DNA of 64,000 nt from Frigoribacterium faeni (GTDB lineage Bacteria > Actinomycetota > Actinomycetes > Actinomycetales > Microbacteriaceae), in NCBI RefSeq assembly GCF_011761235.1, contig NZ_JAAOYW010000001.1, forward strand, positions 496,781 through 560,780. Direction: 5' to 3'. This document shows, one piece after another, positions 19,526 to 28,236 of the stretch (its first letter is position 1; each line of letters opens with the position of its first letter). A program made the position numbers and the translations under genes. The notes under the pieces are model-generated. The model had not been told where the DNA came from. It searched no databases and saw only the letters and a program-made list of their open reading frames with translations.

Positions 19526-19708
19526 GGTGACCTCCTCGCTACGGGCGCCGTCTGCGCCTTTTCCAGCACCGTACGCCCCAACCCCGCCCCCGTCCCGCGG
19601 CTCCCACCGCCCGCTCAGGAAACGGCCAGCGGCTGTCCGGGTCGTCCGCGGGACGCCGCCTGACGGGACACCGGCGCTCGACAGGGGCCCAGGACTACGG
19701 TCTGAGCC

Positions 19709-21109
19709 ATGACGACTTATGACCTCATCGTGATCGGAGCCGGCGCGGTCGGCGAGAACGTGGCGGACTACGCCACCCGCAGCGGTCTGGAGGTGGCACT
19801 CGTCGAGGCGGAGCTCGTCGGCGGCGAGTGCTCGTACTGGGCCTGCATGCCGTCGAAGGCGCTGCTCCGGTCGACCTCCGTGCTGCGGGCCGCCAAGTCG
19901 GTCGGCGGCGCCGCGCAGGCCGTGACGGGCGACGTCGACGTCGCCGCCGTCCTGCGACGCCGCGACTCGTTCACCAGCGGCTGGGACGACTCCGGCCAGG
20001 CCGACTGGGTGGGGTCGGCGGGCATCGACCTGATCCGCGGCCACGCCACCATCACCGGCGTCAAGGAGGTCACGGTCGACGGGACGGTCCACACCGCCCG
20101 CCACGCCGTCGTGGCCGCCACCGGCTCCTCCGCCCTGCTGCCCGACGTCCCCGGCCTGGCCGAGGCCCGCCCGTGGACCAGCCGCGAGGCCACCAGCGCC
20201 CAGACCGTGCCGCAGAGCCTCGTCATCGTCGGCGGCGGCGTCGTCGCCCTCGAGATGGCGACGGCCTACCGCGGCCTCGGGTCGACGGTCACCGTGCTGG
20301 CCCGGAGCGGCCTGCTCGGCGGCCAGGAGCCCTTCGCGGGCGAGCTGGTCGGCGACTCCCTGCGCGAGATGGGCGTCGACGTCCGCGTCGGGTCGTCTCC
20401 CGCCTCGGTGCTGCGCACCGAGCACGACACCGTCGAGGTGACCCTCGACGACGGCGGCGTCGTCGTCGCCGACGAGATCCTCGTCGCCACCGGGCGGGTG
20501 CCCCGCACGTCCGACCTCGGCCTCGAGAACGTCGGCATCGAGCCGGGCGACTGGCTGCAGGTCGACGACACCCTGCTCGTGCACGGCACCGACTGGCTCT
20601 ACGGCGTCGGCGACGTCAACCACCGGGCCCTGCTCACCCACCAGGGCAAGTACCAGGCGCGGGCCGCCGGCGAGGTCATCGCCGCCCGCGCGCTCGGCCG
20701 CGAGCTCCGCACCGAGCCCTGGGGCGCCCACGTCGCCACCGCGGACGACGCCGCGGTGCCGCAGGTGACCTTCACCGACCCCGAGGTGGCGAGCGTCGGC
20801 CTCACCGCCGACGCCGCGGAGAAGCGCGGCATCGACGTCAAGGTGGTCGACTACGACCTCGCCGCCGTCGCGGGCTCGGCCCTCCACTCGGACGACTACG
20901 CGGGCAAGGCCCGCATCGTGGTCGACGAGGCGCGCAAGGTCATCGTCGGCGCGACGTTCGTCGGGCCCGACGTGGCCGAGCTGCTGCAGGCCGCGACCAT
21001 CGCCGTCGTGGGCGAGGTGCCGATCGACCGCCTGTGGCACGCCGTCCCCGCCTACCCGACCGTGAGCGAGATCTGGCTGCGCCTGCTCGACGCCTACGGC
21101 CGTCCGTGA
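19709..21109 (+). CDS. FAD-dependent pyridine nucleotide-disulfide oxidoreductase
   Basis: 466 aa, class I flavoprotein disulfide reductase related to mercuric reductase/dihydrolipoamide dehydrogenase. FAD site IVIGAGAVGENVA (8-20), redox-active C-x4-C in GGECSYWACMPSK (C41, C46), NAD(P) site VIVGGGVVALEMA, second FAD motif LYGVGDVNHRALLTHQGKYQA, and the dimer-domain end HAVPAYPTVSEIWLRLL. No N-terminal HMA domain or C-terminal Cys pair, so Hg(II) reduction is unlikely; the physiological disulfide or quinone substrate is unknown. Confidence 0.9.
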   Translation: MTTYDLIVIGAGAVGENVADYATRSGLEVALVEAELVGGECSYWACMPSKALLRSTSVLRAAKSVGGAAQAVTGDVDVAAVLRRRDSFTSGWDDSGQADWVGSAGIDLIRGHATITGVKEVTVDGTVHTARHAVVAATGSSALLPDVPGLAEARPWTSREATSAQTVPQSLVIVGGGVVALEMATAYRGLGSTVTVLARSGLLGGQEPFAGELVGDSLREMGVDVRVGSSPASVLRTEHDTVEVTLDDGGVVVADEILVATGRVPRTSDLGLENVGIEPGDWLQVDDTLLVHGTDWLYGVGDVNHRALLTHQGKYQARAAGEVIAARALGRELRTEPWGAHVATADDAAVPQVTFTDPEVASVGLTADAAEKRGIDVKVVDYDLAAVAGSALHSDDYAGKARIVVDEARKVIVGATFVGPDVAELLQAATIAVVGEVPIDRLWHAVPAYPTVSEIWLRLLDAYGRP

Positions 21110-21462
21110 GGAACCCGTTCCTCGACTCCCCCGTGTCGCGGCTCGGCTGCGCCTGGGCCACCGCCGTCGGCCTCGCCGTCGGCGTGCCGCTCAGCGTCGG
21201 CCGGGTCCGCGTCGTCGGCGACCTGATCGTCTGCCGGGGGCTCCCCCGGTGGGCGTTCAGGCGCGGAGGCACGTGCGTCGGCCGGGTCTACCTGACCCGC
21301 GACAACGACGGCCCCCGCGTGCTGCAGCACGAAGCCGTGCACGTGAGGCAGTGGCAGAAGTACGGCATGCTGATGCCGTTCCTGTACTTCCTGGCCGGCA
21401 GCGACCCGCTGACGAACAGGTTCGAGATCGAGGCTGGCCTCGAGGAAGGCGGATATCGATGA
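21106..21462 (+). CDS. Small HExxH-containing membrane-associated protein
   Basis: 118 aa, translationally coupled to both neighbours (GTGA and ATGA). A hydrophobic stretch lies at about residues 14-31. The core is RVLQHEAVHVRQWQKYG with HEAVH at 75-79, and an acidic NRFEIEAG about 28 residues later could give a third metal ligand. Similar actinobacterial proteins are often labelled Fe-S oxidoreductase (recollection), but no Fe-S cysteine cluster is visible here. A small zincin-like peptidase is a better reading, unproven. Confidence 0.7.
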   Translation: MRNPFLDSPVSRLGCAWATAVGLAVGVPLSVGRVRVVGDLIVCRGLPRWAFRRGGTCVGRVYLTRDNDGPRVLQHEAVHVRQWQKYGMLMPFLYFLAGSDPLTNRFEIEAGLEEGGYR

Positions 21463-22280
21463 CCCGCACCGTGATCATCACCGGAGCGAGCAGCGGCATC
21501 GGCCGGGAGGCCGCCGTCGAGCTCGCGCAGAACGGCGCACAGGTCGCCGTCGTGGGCCGCAACGCCGAGCGCACCCGCGCGGTCGCCGACCAGGTCGGCG
21601 GCCGGGCCTTCGTGGCCGACTACGACCGCCTCGACGACGTCCGCCGCCTCGCCGACGAGCTGCTCGAGGCGTACCCGCGCATCGACGTGCTCGCGAACAA
21701 CGCCGGCGGCCTGGTGAGCGAGCGCTCGCTGAGCCACGACGGGCACGAGCGCATCCTGCAGTCGAACCACCTGGCTCCGTTCCTGCTGACGCGCCTCCTG
21801 CTGCCCCGTCTGCTCGAGAGCTCGGGCCGCGTCGTCTCGACGGCCAGCGTGGCGAACCTGTTCGGCAGCGTGCGCCTCGACGACCTCGACTGGGCGAAGC
21901 GGCCGTGGCTCGGCGGCTGGCGGCAGTACGGCACGAGCAAGATCGAGACGATCCTGTTCGTCCGTGAGCTCGCCCGGCGCACCGGCCTCGAGGCCTTCTC
22001 GTTCCACCCGGGCATCGTCAAGACGTCGTTCGGCTCGTCGTCGCCGATGTGGCGCATGGCGAACGTGCTCTCGAACGGCAACTACGGCATCTCGGCCCAC
22101 GCCGGCGCGGTCCCGCTGATCCAGCTGGCCGGGCCCAGCTCGGTGAGCGTCGAGAACGGCACCTACTTCGAGCAGCTCAAGCCCCACGGGCGGCTGCACC
22201 GGCACGCCCAGGACGACCTGCTGGCCGAGGCGCTCTGGGACAGGACGAGCGAGATCGTCGGGCTCGACCCCGAGGCGTGA
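21459..22280 (+). CDS. Short-chain dehydrogenase/reductase (retinol-dehydrogenase-like)
   Basis: 273 aa. NAD(P) motif TGASSGIG (8-15), NNAG, and catalytic YxxxK in QYGTSK are present. The overall pattern (QSNHLAPFLLTRLLLP, GRVVSTASVAN) matches the oxidoreductase/RDH13-like group. ATGA overlap with the HExxH gene and co-directional with the flavoprotein suggest one operon 19709-22280. Confidence 0.88.
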   Translation: MTRTVIITGASSGIGREAAVELAQNGAQVAVVGRNAERTRAVADQVGGRAFVADYDRLDDVRRLADELLEAYPRIDVLANNAGGLVSERSLSHDGHERILQSNHLAPFLLTRLLLPRLLESSGRVVSTASVANLFGSVRLDDLDWAKRPWLGGWRQYGTSKIETILFVRELARRTGLEAFSFHPGIVKTSFGSSSPMWRMANVLSNGNYGISAHAGAVPLIQLAGPSSVSVENGTYFEQLKPHGRLHRHAQDDLLAEALWDRTSEIVGLDPEA

Positions 22281-22287
22281 GGCCGCG

Positions 22288-23241
22288 CTACATCTCGGCG
22301 CGGCCGAGCCGCCAGTAGCCCATGAAGGCGACCTGGCGGCGGTCGACGCCGACCTCGCTGACGAGGAACCGACGCAGGGCCTTGATCGCCCCGGCCTCGC
22401 CGGCCAGCCACGCGTAGAAGTCGCCCTGCAGGGCTGCGCCGTGGGGCGCCTCGCCCTGCGGGACGTCCCAGAGCACGTCGTGCTCGATGTCGACCTCGTC
22501 GAGCTCGACGCCGCGGTGCCACGCGGTCATGTAGCGAGCGGTCCAGCCGCGCACGGCCGTCTGCAGGCGGGCGCCGAAGGCGGCGTCGCGCCCGTGGTCG
22601 GGGTCGCCCGACCGGGGCAGCCAGTGCACCGTGACGCCGGCGGGCGCCGACAACGGCAGCACGTCGTCGGCGGTCGGCACCTCGAGGAACACGCAGCCCC
22701 GGGCGTCGGCCGGCAGGGACTCGACGATGGAGCTGATCGCGGGCACGGCGGTCTCGTCGCCGGCGATCATGACCGTCGACGCGCCTCCGGGGGCCCACTC
22801 GACGCCGCTGCCCGTGACCCCGCTCGTGGCGTCGGGGCCGATCAGCATCGCCTCGTCGCCGACCCGGGTGCGGGCGAGCCAGGCGGCTGCGGCGCCCTGG
22901 TCGCCGTGGCTGACGAAGTCGACGTCCACCTCGCGCCGGTGGGGCCGGACGGCCCTGGCCGTGTAGGTGCGGAAGGCGTTCTGCTCGTGCGCGGGCAGCG
23001 CCCGCCACGACGGCCACCAGTCGTCGACGGGGAACGTGTCGTAGCCCGTCGCCTCGAGGGGCAGCACCAGCTTGATGCGCTGGTCGAGGCCGTCGACCCC
23101 GAAGTCGCCCAGGTCGTCGCCGGTGAACGTGACGCGCACGAAGTGGGGGCTGAGGGCGCGCAGCGCCGCGACGCGCACCCGGTAGGGGCGGTGGGCGGGC
23201 TTCGGGCGGGCCTGGGGCCGAGCCGGTGCGGTGATCGTCAC
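22288..23241 (-). CDS. Siderophore-interacting protein (ferric-siderophore reductase)
   Basis: 317 aa, SIP family: FAD-binding domain (about residues 15-150, with RTYTARAVRP and VDVDFVSHGDQGAAAAWLA) followed by an NAD(P)-binding SIP domain (MIAGDETAVPAISSIVESLP to the end). Reduces ferric siderophores in the cytoplasm to release iron. A DtxR/IdeR-type box at 23252-23270, right upstream of the GTG at 23241, predicts iron repression. Confidence 0.93.
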   Translation of the reverse strand: MTITAPARPQARPKPAHRPYRVRVAALRALSPHFVRVTFTGDDLGDFGVDGLDQRIKLVLPLEATGYDTFPVDDWWPSWRALPAHEQNAFRTYTARAVRPHRREVDVDFVSHGDQGAAAAWLARTRVGDEAMLIGPDATSGVTGSGVEWAPGGASTVMIAGDETAVPAISSIVESLPADARGCVFLEVPTADDVLPLSAPAGVTVHWLPRSGDPDHGRDAAFGARLQTAVRGWTARYMTAWHRGVELDEVDIEHDVLWDVPQGEAPHGAALQGDFYAWLAGEAGAIKALRRFLVSEVGVDRRQVAFMGYWRLGRAEM

Positions 23242-23251
23242 ACCAGCAGCC

Positions 23252-23270
23252 TAAGGCATGCCTTACCTAA
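23252..23270 (-). promoter_or_regulatory. DtxR/IdeR-type iron box upstream of the SIP gene
   Basis: Read on the minus strand, TTAGGTAAGGCATGCCTTA matches the DtxR consensus TTAGGTTAGGCTAACCTAA at 14 of 19 positions, with a palindromic AAGGCATGCCTT core. It lies 10 bases before the SIP start codon, where a repressor would block transcription. Confidence 0.75.
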
Positions 23271-23345
23271 CCCGACCAGGGCCGTCTCGACGTCGAGCCA
23301 CACCGGGCCGACGACCGTCGCCGAGGAGGGCGGAGGAGGCGCGCC

Positions 23346-23777
23346 TCAGACCGCGGTCGCGCCCCGGTCGCGAGAGAACACGTCGTGCAGGTCGCGGCGC
23401 AGGCCCCACGCGAACGCCTCGGGCCCGCCGATCCAGATGAGGTGCTCGGCCTCGGCGAGGGCGTCGGCGTCGACGTACATCTCGGCGAGCCAGGCCCGCA
23501 CGGCACGCTCGACGGCCTCGCCGGGCGCGCACGACAGGCCGCTGCCGGGGACGCCCGACCGGCGGTCGCGGGCCAGCCACGTGACGGTCACCCGGCCGGG
23601 CGACGTCAGGGGCTCGACGTCTGCCTCGGAGGCCACCTCGACGAAGACCTGGCCGCGAGCGCACAACGGCAGCGACGCGAGCATGGCGCGGAGCGTGGGG
23701 ACCGAGGAGGCGTCGCCCGCGAACAGCACGCGGATCGCGTCGTGCGGCAGGGGCGGGTCGGCGAAGTCGAGGAACAT
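23346..23777 (-). CDS. Short SIP-domain protein
   Basis: 143 aa from the ATG at 23777. It corresponds only to the C-terminal NAD(P)-binding SIP domain (VLFAGDASSVPTLRAMLASL, GQVFVEVASEADVEPLTSP, LIWIGGPEAFAWGLRRDL) and lacks the FAD domain. Such short forms are known in Microbacteriaceae (recollection). An in-frame GTG at 23816 would add 13 residues, but the DtxR-like box at 23790-23808 would then be inside the gene, so 23777 is preferred. It lies directly upstream of the full-length SIP on the same strand. Confidence 0.78.
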   Translation of the reverse strand: MFLDFADPPLPHDAIRVLFAGDASSVPTLRAMLASLPLCARGQVFVEVASEADVEPLTSPGRVTVTWLARDRRSGVPGSGLSCAPGEAVERAVRAWLAEMYVDADALAEAEHLIWIGGPEAFAWGLRRDLHDVFSRDRGATAV

Positions 23778-23789
23778 GTCCTGCCCAAT

Positions 23790-23808
23790 GTAGGTGAGCC
23801 TCACCTCA
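23790..23808. promoter_or_regulatory. Second DtxR/IdeR-type iron box
   Basis: GTAGGTGAGCCTCACCTCA matches the DtxR consensus at 14 of 19 positions; its core AGGTGAG/CTCACCT is a perfect palindrome around one base. It lies 13 bases upstream of the short SIP start and about 270 bases upstream of the divergent ABC operon, so it could control one or both. Confidence 0.7.
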
Positions 23809-23895
23809 TCCGCCACTCCGGGGCGGACCTCGCGGCGGGCACACAGGAGCGGCCGCCGCCTCCGTCCCCGCGGGCAGGCCGTGTAGTAGATTCTC

Positions 23896-23985
23896 TGACG
23901 TCCACGGGTCCGGCAGCGACCCGGGGGCGAGGGGCGGCACGTCAGTCCGGCAGCGACGACGAGCCAGCCGCGGTCCGACGTCCAC
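23896..23985 (+). promoter_or_regulatory. Repeat-rich, structured leader candidate of the peptide-type ABC operon
   Basis: The 304 bases between 23778 and 24081 hold no gene. Inside them, GTCCGGCAGCGAC occurs at 23908-23920 and 23945-23957, and GACGTCCAC at 23897-23905 and 23977-23985. TGACGT (23896-23901) can pair with ACGTCA (23939-23944), enclosing a GGGTC/GACCC hairpin. This could be a structured RNA or tandem protein sites. I do not recognise a known riboswitch class. Confidence 0.35.
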
Positions 23986-24081
23986 AAGCGACGACGGTCC
24001 TCCTTCGACCGGGGTGAGCAGGTCGCCACGAGCGACGACGCCCACCGACCCGAACCGCTCCCGAAAGGCACCTCCACCGCC

Positions 24082-25602
24082 ATGCGCCCCTCCCGCCTCC
24101 TCGTCCCCGTGGTCGCCGCCGCCGCCTCCCTCGCCCTGCTCGCCGGGTGCAGCTCGGGGGGCTCCGACCAGCAGGGCACCGGCGCCGACGCGACGGTCAC
24201 CGTCGGCCTCGTGCTCGAGCCGACCGACCTCGACGTGCGCACCACCTCCGGCATCGCCCTCGACCAGGTGCTGATCGACAACGTCTACCAGGGGCTCGTC
24301 GGCCGCACGCAGGACAACGAGATCGTCGACGTGCTCGCGTCGCAGCACTCCGTCAGCGACGACGGCCTGACCTACACGTTCACGCTGCACGACGACGTGG
24401 TGTTCCACGACGGGCAGCCGATGACCGCCGACGACGTGGTCTGGTCGCTGCAGCAGGTCGCCGACGACGAGTCGGTCCCCGGCCACGCCGACCTCGCGTC
24501 GGTCGCCGACATCAGCTCCCCCGCCGCCGACACGGTGCAGCTCACGCTCTCGCAGCCCGACTCGGCGCTGCTGTTCGCCCTGACCGGACGGGCCGGGCTC
24601 GTGCTCGAGCAGGCCGCCACGAACGACCTCTCGACCACGGCCAACGGCACCGGCCCGTTCCGCCTCGCGTCGTGGACGCAGGGCGACAGCCTCCGCCTCG
24701 AGCGCAACGACGACTACTGGGGCGACGCGGCCGGCGTGGCCGGCGTCGTGTTCCGCTACGTGACCGACAGCTCGGCCGCGATCAACGCGACGCTCTCGGG
24801 CGACCTCGACGTGCAGACCGCGGTCGACGCGACGCTGGCCTCGCAGCTCGACGGCGTCGACGGCATCTCGGTCGAGAAGGGCCAGACGACCGACAAGTAC
24901 ACGCTCGCCTTCAACAACGCGGTCGAGCCGTTCACCGACCCGCGGGTGCGGCAGGCGATCCGGATGGCGGTCGACAACGACGCGCTCATCGCCGCCGTCG
25001 GCGGCTCGGCCGTCGACCAGGGCGGGCCGATCCCCGAGCTCGACCCCGGCTACGAGGACCTCACCGACGTCGACGCCTACGACCCCGACCAGGCCCGGCA
25101 GCTGCTGGCGGAGGCGGGCCACGCCGACGACCTCGACCTCACGCTCGAGTACGCGAACTTCTACCCCGCGGCCATCGGCGACGTGCTCACCACCCAGCTC
25201 GCGGACGTCGGGGTGACCCTGAGCGTGCAGCAGGTCGACTTCACCACGTGGCTCAACGACGTGCTGGCACCGCCCGCCGACGGCGGCACGCGCGACTTCC
25301 AGCTGAGCATGGTGAACCACGCCGAGACGCACGACTTCTCGAACTGGGCCGACCCGACGTACTACTGGGGCTACGACTCCGCGCCGGTGCAGCAGCTCTA
25401 CGCCGAGTCGCTCGCCGCGACCGACCCCGAGGTCGCGGCCGAGAAGCTCGCCGAGGCGGCCCGCATCGTGTCGGAGGACGCCCCGGCCGAGTGGCTGTAC
25501 ACGGCCACGACGCTGACCGCCGTCCGCGACGGGGTGACCGGGTTCCCGACCTCGTCGACCAGCACCCGCCTCGACCTGTCCGAGCTGGCCGTCTCGGAGT
25601 GA
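24082..25602 (+). CDS. Peptide/nickel-type ABC substrate-binding lipoprotein
   Basis: 506 aa SBP_bac_5 family. Lipoprotein signal with lipobox LLAGC (Cys23), then the large cluster-C binding fold: GLTYTFTLHDDVVFHDGQPM, TGPFRLASWTQGDSLRLERN and DPRVRQAIRMAVDNDALI are family landmarks. Captures oligopeptides, nickel or metal chelates outside the membrane. First gene of a five-gene importer, with each following gene coupled by GTGA/ATGA. Two SIP genes and iron boxes are adjacent upstream. Confidence 0.92.
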   Translation: MRPSRLLVPVVAAAASLALLAGCSSGGSDQQGTGADATVTVGLVLEPTDLDVRTTSGIALDQVLIDNVYQGLVGRTQDNEIVDVLASQHSVSDDGLTYTFTLHDDVVFHDGQPMTADDVVWSLQQVADDESVPGHADLASVADISSPAADTVQLTLSQPDSALLFALTGRAGLVLEQAATNDLSTTANGTGPFRLASWTQGDSLRLERNDDYWGDAAGVAGVVFRYVTDSSAAINATLSGDLDVQTAVDATLASQLDGVDGISVEKGQTTDKYTLAFNNAVEPFTDPRVRQAIRMAVDNDALIAAVGGSAVDQGGPIPELDPGYEDLTDVDAYDPDQARQLLAEAGHADDLDLTLEYANFYPAAIGDVLTTQLADVGVTLSVQQVDFTTWLNDVLAPPADGGTRDFQLSMVNHAETHDFSNWADPTYYWGYDSAPVQQLYAESLAATDPEVAAEKLAEAARIVSEDAPAEWLYTATTLTAVRDGVTGFPTSSTSTRLDLSELAVSE

Positions 25603-26552
25603 CGAGGTTCCTGCTCGGACGGACGGCCCTCTTCGCCCTGGGGCTGGTCGTCGCGAGCGTGCTGGTCTTCGCGACCCTGCGCCTCCTGCCCGGTGACGTG
25701 GCGCAGGCCATCGCCGGCACGACGGGCTCGCCGGCCCAGGTGGCGGCGCTCCGCGAGCAGCTCGGCCTCGACCGCCCGGTCGCTGCCCAGTACCTCGACT
25801 GGGCCGGCGGGCTGCTGCGCCTCGATCTCGGGGAGTCGCTCGTCACCGGCACGCCCGTCGCCGGCGAGATCGCCGAGAAGCTCGGCGTGACCCTGCCGCT
25901 GGCAGGACTCTCGCTGGTCTTCGGGCTGCTGATCGGGGTCCCGGCGGGCGTCTGGGCGGCAGCCCGCCAGCGGCGCCCGTCCGGCCTCGTCGTCGGCATC
26001 GGGGCGCAGGTGCTCGCGGCCGTGCCCGCGGTCTGGCTCGGCATGCTGCTCATCGCCCTCTTCGCCGTCACGCTCGGCTGGCTGCCGACCCAGGGCTGGC
26101 CGCTCGACGGCTGGCAGGAGCCCGGACGCGCCCTTCGCTCGCTCGTGCTCCCGGCGCTCACCATCGGCGTCATCGAGGGAGCCGTGCTGCTGCGGTTCAC
26201 CCGCTCGGCCACGCTCTCCGCCCTCGACCAGGACTACGTCCGCGCCGCCGCGGCCAAGGGGACGACCCTCGACCGTGCGCTGCTGCGCCACGGACTGCCC
26301 AACGTCGCGCTCAGCGTCGTGAGCGTCCTCGGCCTGCAGGTCGTGGGCCTCGTCGTCGGCGCGGTCGTCGTCGAGCAGCTGTTCACCCTGCCCGGGCTCG
26401 GCCGCATGCTCGTCACCGACGTCGGCCGGCGCGACCTGACCAAGGTGCAGGGCGAGCTCATGGCCCTCACGGCGATCGTGCTGTTCGTCGGGCTGCTCGT
26501 CGACGTGCTGCACCGGCGGCTCGACCCCCGGCTGCGCGAGGTGGAGCGATGA
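25599..26552 (+). CDS. Peptide/nickel-type ABC permease (DppB-like)
   Basis: 317 aa, about six membrane helices. It has the DppB-type N-terminus (VFATLRLLPGDVAQAIAG, LRLDLGESLVTGTPV) and the EAA loop (RAAAAKGTTLDRALLRHGLPN) that contacts the ATPase. The GTG at 25599 overlaps the stop of the binding protein; the frame open further upstream is not protein-like. Confidence 0.93.
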   Translation: MTRFLLGRTALFALGLVVASVLVFATLRLLPGDVAQAIAGTTGSPAQVAALREQLGLDRPVAAQYLDWAGGLLRLDLGESLVTGTPVAGEIAEKLGVTLPLAGLSLVFGLLIGVPAGVWAAARQRRPSGLVVGIGAQVLAAVPAVWLGMLLIALFAVTLGWLPTQGWPLDGWQEPGRALRSLVLPALTIGVIEGAVLLRFTRSATLSALDQDYVRAAAAKGTTLDRALLRHGLPNVALSVVSVLGLQVVGLVVGAVVVEQLFTLPGLGRMLVTDVGRRDLTKVQGELMALTAIVLFVGLLVDVLHRRLDPRLREVER

Positions 26553-27466
26553 GGCGCGGGTCGTTCGTGCGTGCCCTGCTGCGTCGACCCCAGGGCGCCG
26601 CGGCCGTCGCGTGGCTCGCCCTCGTGGCCCTCGCCGCCGCGGTCAGCCGGGTCTGGACGCCCGCCGACCCGTTCCGCACGGATCCCTACTCGGCCTGGCT
26701 GCCTCCCTCGGGCTCGCACCTCTTCGGCACCGACGCGGTCGGTCGCGACATCGCGAGCTACGTGATGGCCGCGAGCGGCACGACCGTGCTCGTCGCGGTC
26801 TGCTCGGGGGCGCTCGCCCTGGTCGTCGGGCTCGGTCTCGCCGCCCTCGGGTCGCTGACGGCCCGGGCCGTGCGCGAGTCGGTCGCCGTGCTCATCGACG
26901 TGCTGGTGGCGTTCCCGACGATCCTCGTCGCGATGGCCCTCGCCGCGGCGTTCGGCGGGTCGCTCGGCGTCGTGGTCGTCGCCTCCGGCCTCGGCTACGG
27001 GGTGACGATTGCCCGGGTGTCGCGCAGCGAGATCCGCCGCGTGGCCCGCGAGGACTACGTCACGGCCGCCCGCGCCTCGGGCGCCGGCACGGCCCAGGTG
27101 CTGCTGCGGCACGTGCTGCCGAACATCGCCCCGGTCTTCGTCGTCCAGCTGTCGCTCGCGATGGCGACGTCGATCCTCGCCGAGGCGGGGCTGTCGTTCC
27201 TCGGCTACGGGGCGTCGGCCGAGACCGCGTCGTGGGGGCGCCTCCTCGCCGACCTGCAGAAGTTCCTCGGCGTGCACCCGTGGACGATCGTCTGGCCGGG
27301 CCTCGCCATCACCCTCACCGTCCTCGCCCTCAACCTGCTCGGCGACGCCGTGCGCGACGCGGCCGACCCGAGGCTGCGGCCGAGCGGCCGCGTGGCCGAG
27401 ACCGGGCCCGCGGCCGCTGCCGGACCGGTCGCCGCCGTCGACCCCGCGCCCGGAGTGACCTCGTGA
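26549..27466 (+). CDS. Peptide/nickel-type ABC permease (DppC-like)
   Basis: 305 aa, about six helices. DppC landmarks are HLFGTDAVGRDIASYVM and the EAA loop YVTAARASGAGTAQVLLRHV, followed by SFLGYGASAETASWGRLL. The C-terminal ~30 residues are an Ala/Pro tail not required by the family. ATGA overlap with the DppB-like gene. Confidence 0.93.
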   Translation: MRRGSFVRALLRRPQGAAAVAWLALVALAAAVSRVWTPADPFRTDPYSAWLPPSGSHLFGTDAVGRDIASYVMAASGTTVLVAVCSGALALVVGLGLAALGSLTARAVRESVAVLIDVLVAFPTILVAMALAAAFGGSLGVVVVASGLGYGVTIARVSRSEIRRVAREDYVTAARASGAGTAQVLLRHVLPNIAPVFVVQLSLAMATSILAEAGLSFLGYGASAETASWGRLLADLQKFLGVHPWTIVWPGLAITLTVLALNLLGDAVRDAADPRLRPSGRVAETGPAAAAGPVAAVDPAPGVTS

Positions 27467-28236
27467 CCCTCGACGTCGACGACCTCACCGTCACGATCGG
27501 CGGCCGCCGCGTCGTCGACGGCCTCTCGCTGCACCTCGCCGACGGCGCCCGCCTCGGGCTCATCGGCGAGTCGGGCTCCGGCAAGTCGATGACGACGCTC
27601 GCCGTGCTCGGGCTGCTGCCGCCCCAGGCCGTCGTGACGGGCAGCATCCGGCTCGACGGCCGTGAGCTCGTGGGGCTGTCCGATCGCCAGCTGGCCCCGC
27701 TGCGCGGCGCGACGATCGCGGCCGTGTTCCAGGATCCCCGCAGCGCCCTCGACCCGGTCATGACCATCGGACGCCAGGTCGCCGAGCCGCTGCGCCTGCA
27801 CGGGCGCGTGAGCCGGTCCGAGGCGCGTCGACGCGCCGTCGAGGCGCTGGCCGAGGTCGGGCTCGACGAGTCGGTCGCCGGCTCGTGGCCTCACCAGCTG
27901 TCGGGAGGCCAGCGCCAGCGGGCCGTCATCGCCACGGCCCTGATCGCCCGGCCGGCCGTGCTGCTCGCCGACGAGCCGACGACCGCGCTCGACGTCACGA
28001 CCCAGGCCGAGGTGCTCGAGCTGTTCCGCCGCCTCGTCGACGAGCGCGGGGCCTCGTTGCTCTTCGTGACCCACGACCTCGCGGTGCTCGCCCAGGTGGC
28101 CGAGGAGGCGTCGGTGCTGTCCCGGGGACGCGTGGTCGAGAGCGGGCCGGTCGGCCGCCTCCTCGGCTCTCCGGTCCACCCCGTGACGCGCGACCTCGTC
28201 GAGGCCACCCGCGCGACGACCTGGAGGGCCCCGTGA
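27463..28236 (+). CDS. Peptide/nickel-type ABC ATPase (DppD-like)
   Basis: 257 aa nucleotide-binding subunit: Walker A GESGSGKS, Q-loop VFQDPRSALDP, signature LSGGQRQR, Walker B VLLADEPTTALD, H-loop TH. The GTG at 27463 overlaps the permease stop. It lacks the usual C-terminal oligopeptide/dipeptide extension with Cys residues, so it is on the short side for DppD. Confidence 0.92.
   Translation: MTLDVDDLTVTIGGRRVVDGLSLHLADGARLGLIGESGSGKSMTTLAVLGLLPPQAVVTGSIRLDGRELVGLSDRQLAPLRGATIAAVFQDPRSALDPVMTIGRQVAEPLRLHGRVSRSEARRRAVEALAEVGLDESVAGSWPHQLSGGQRQRAVIATALIARPAVLLADEPTTALDVTTQAEVLELFRRLVDERGASLLFVTHDLAVLAQVAEEASVLSRGRVVESGPVGRLLGSPVHPVTRDLVEATRATTWRAP

Noticed and set aside
19709-21109. Mercuric reductase (merA)
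   Set aside because: The fold and C-x4-C fit, but there is no metal-binding N-terminal domain, no C-terminal Cys pair and no mer operon genes.
23823-24081. Known riboswitch (TPP, SAM or cobalamin) in the ABC leader
   Set aside because: I could not find the conserved core elements of these classes; only repeats and possible hairpins are seen.
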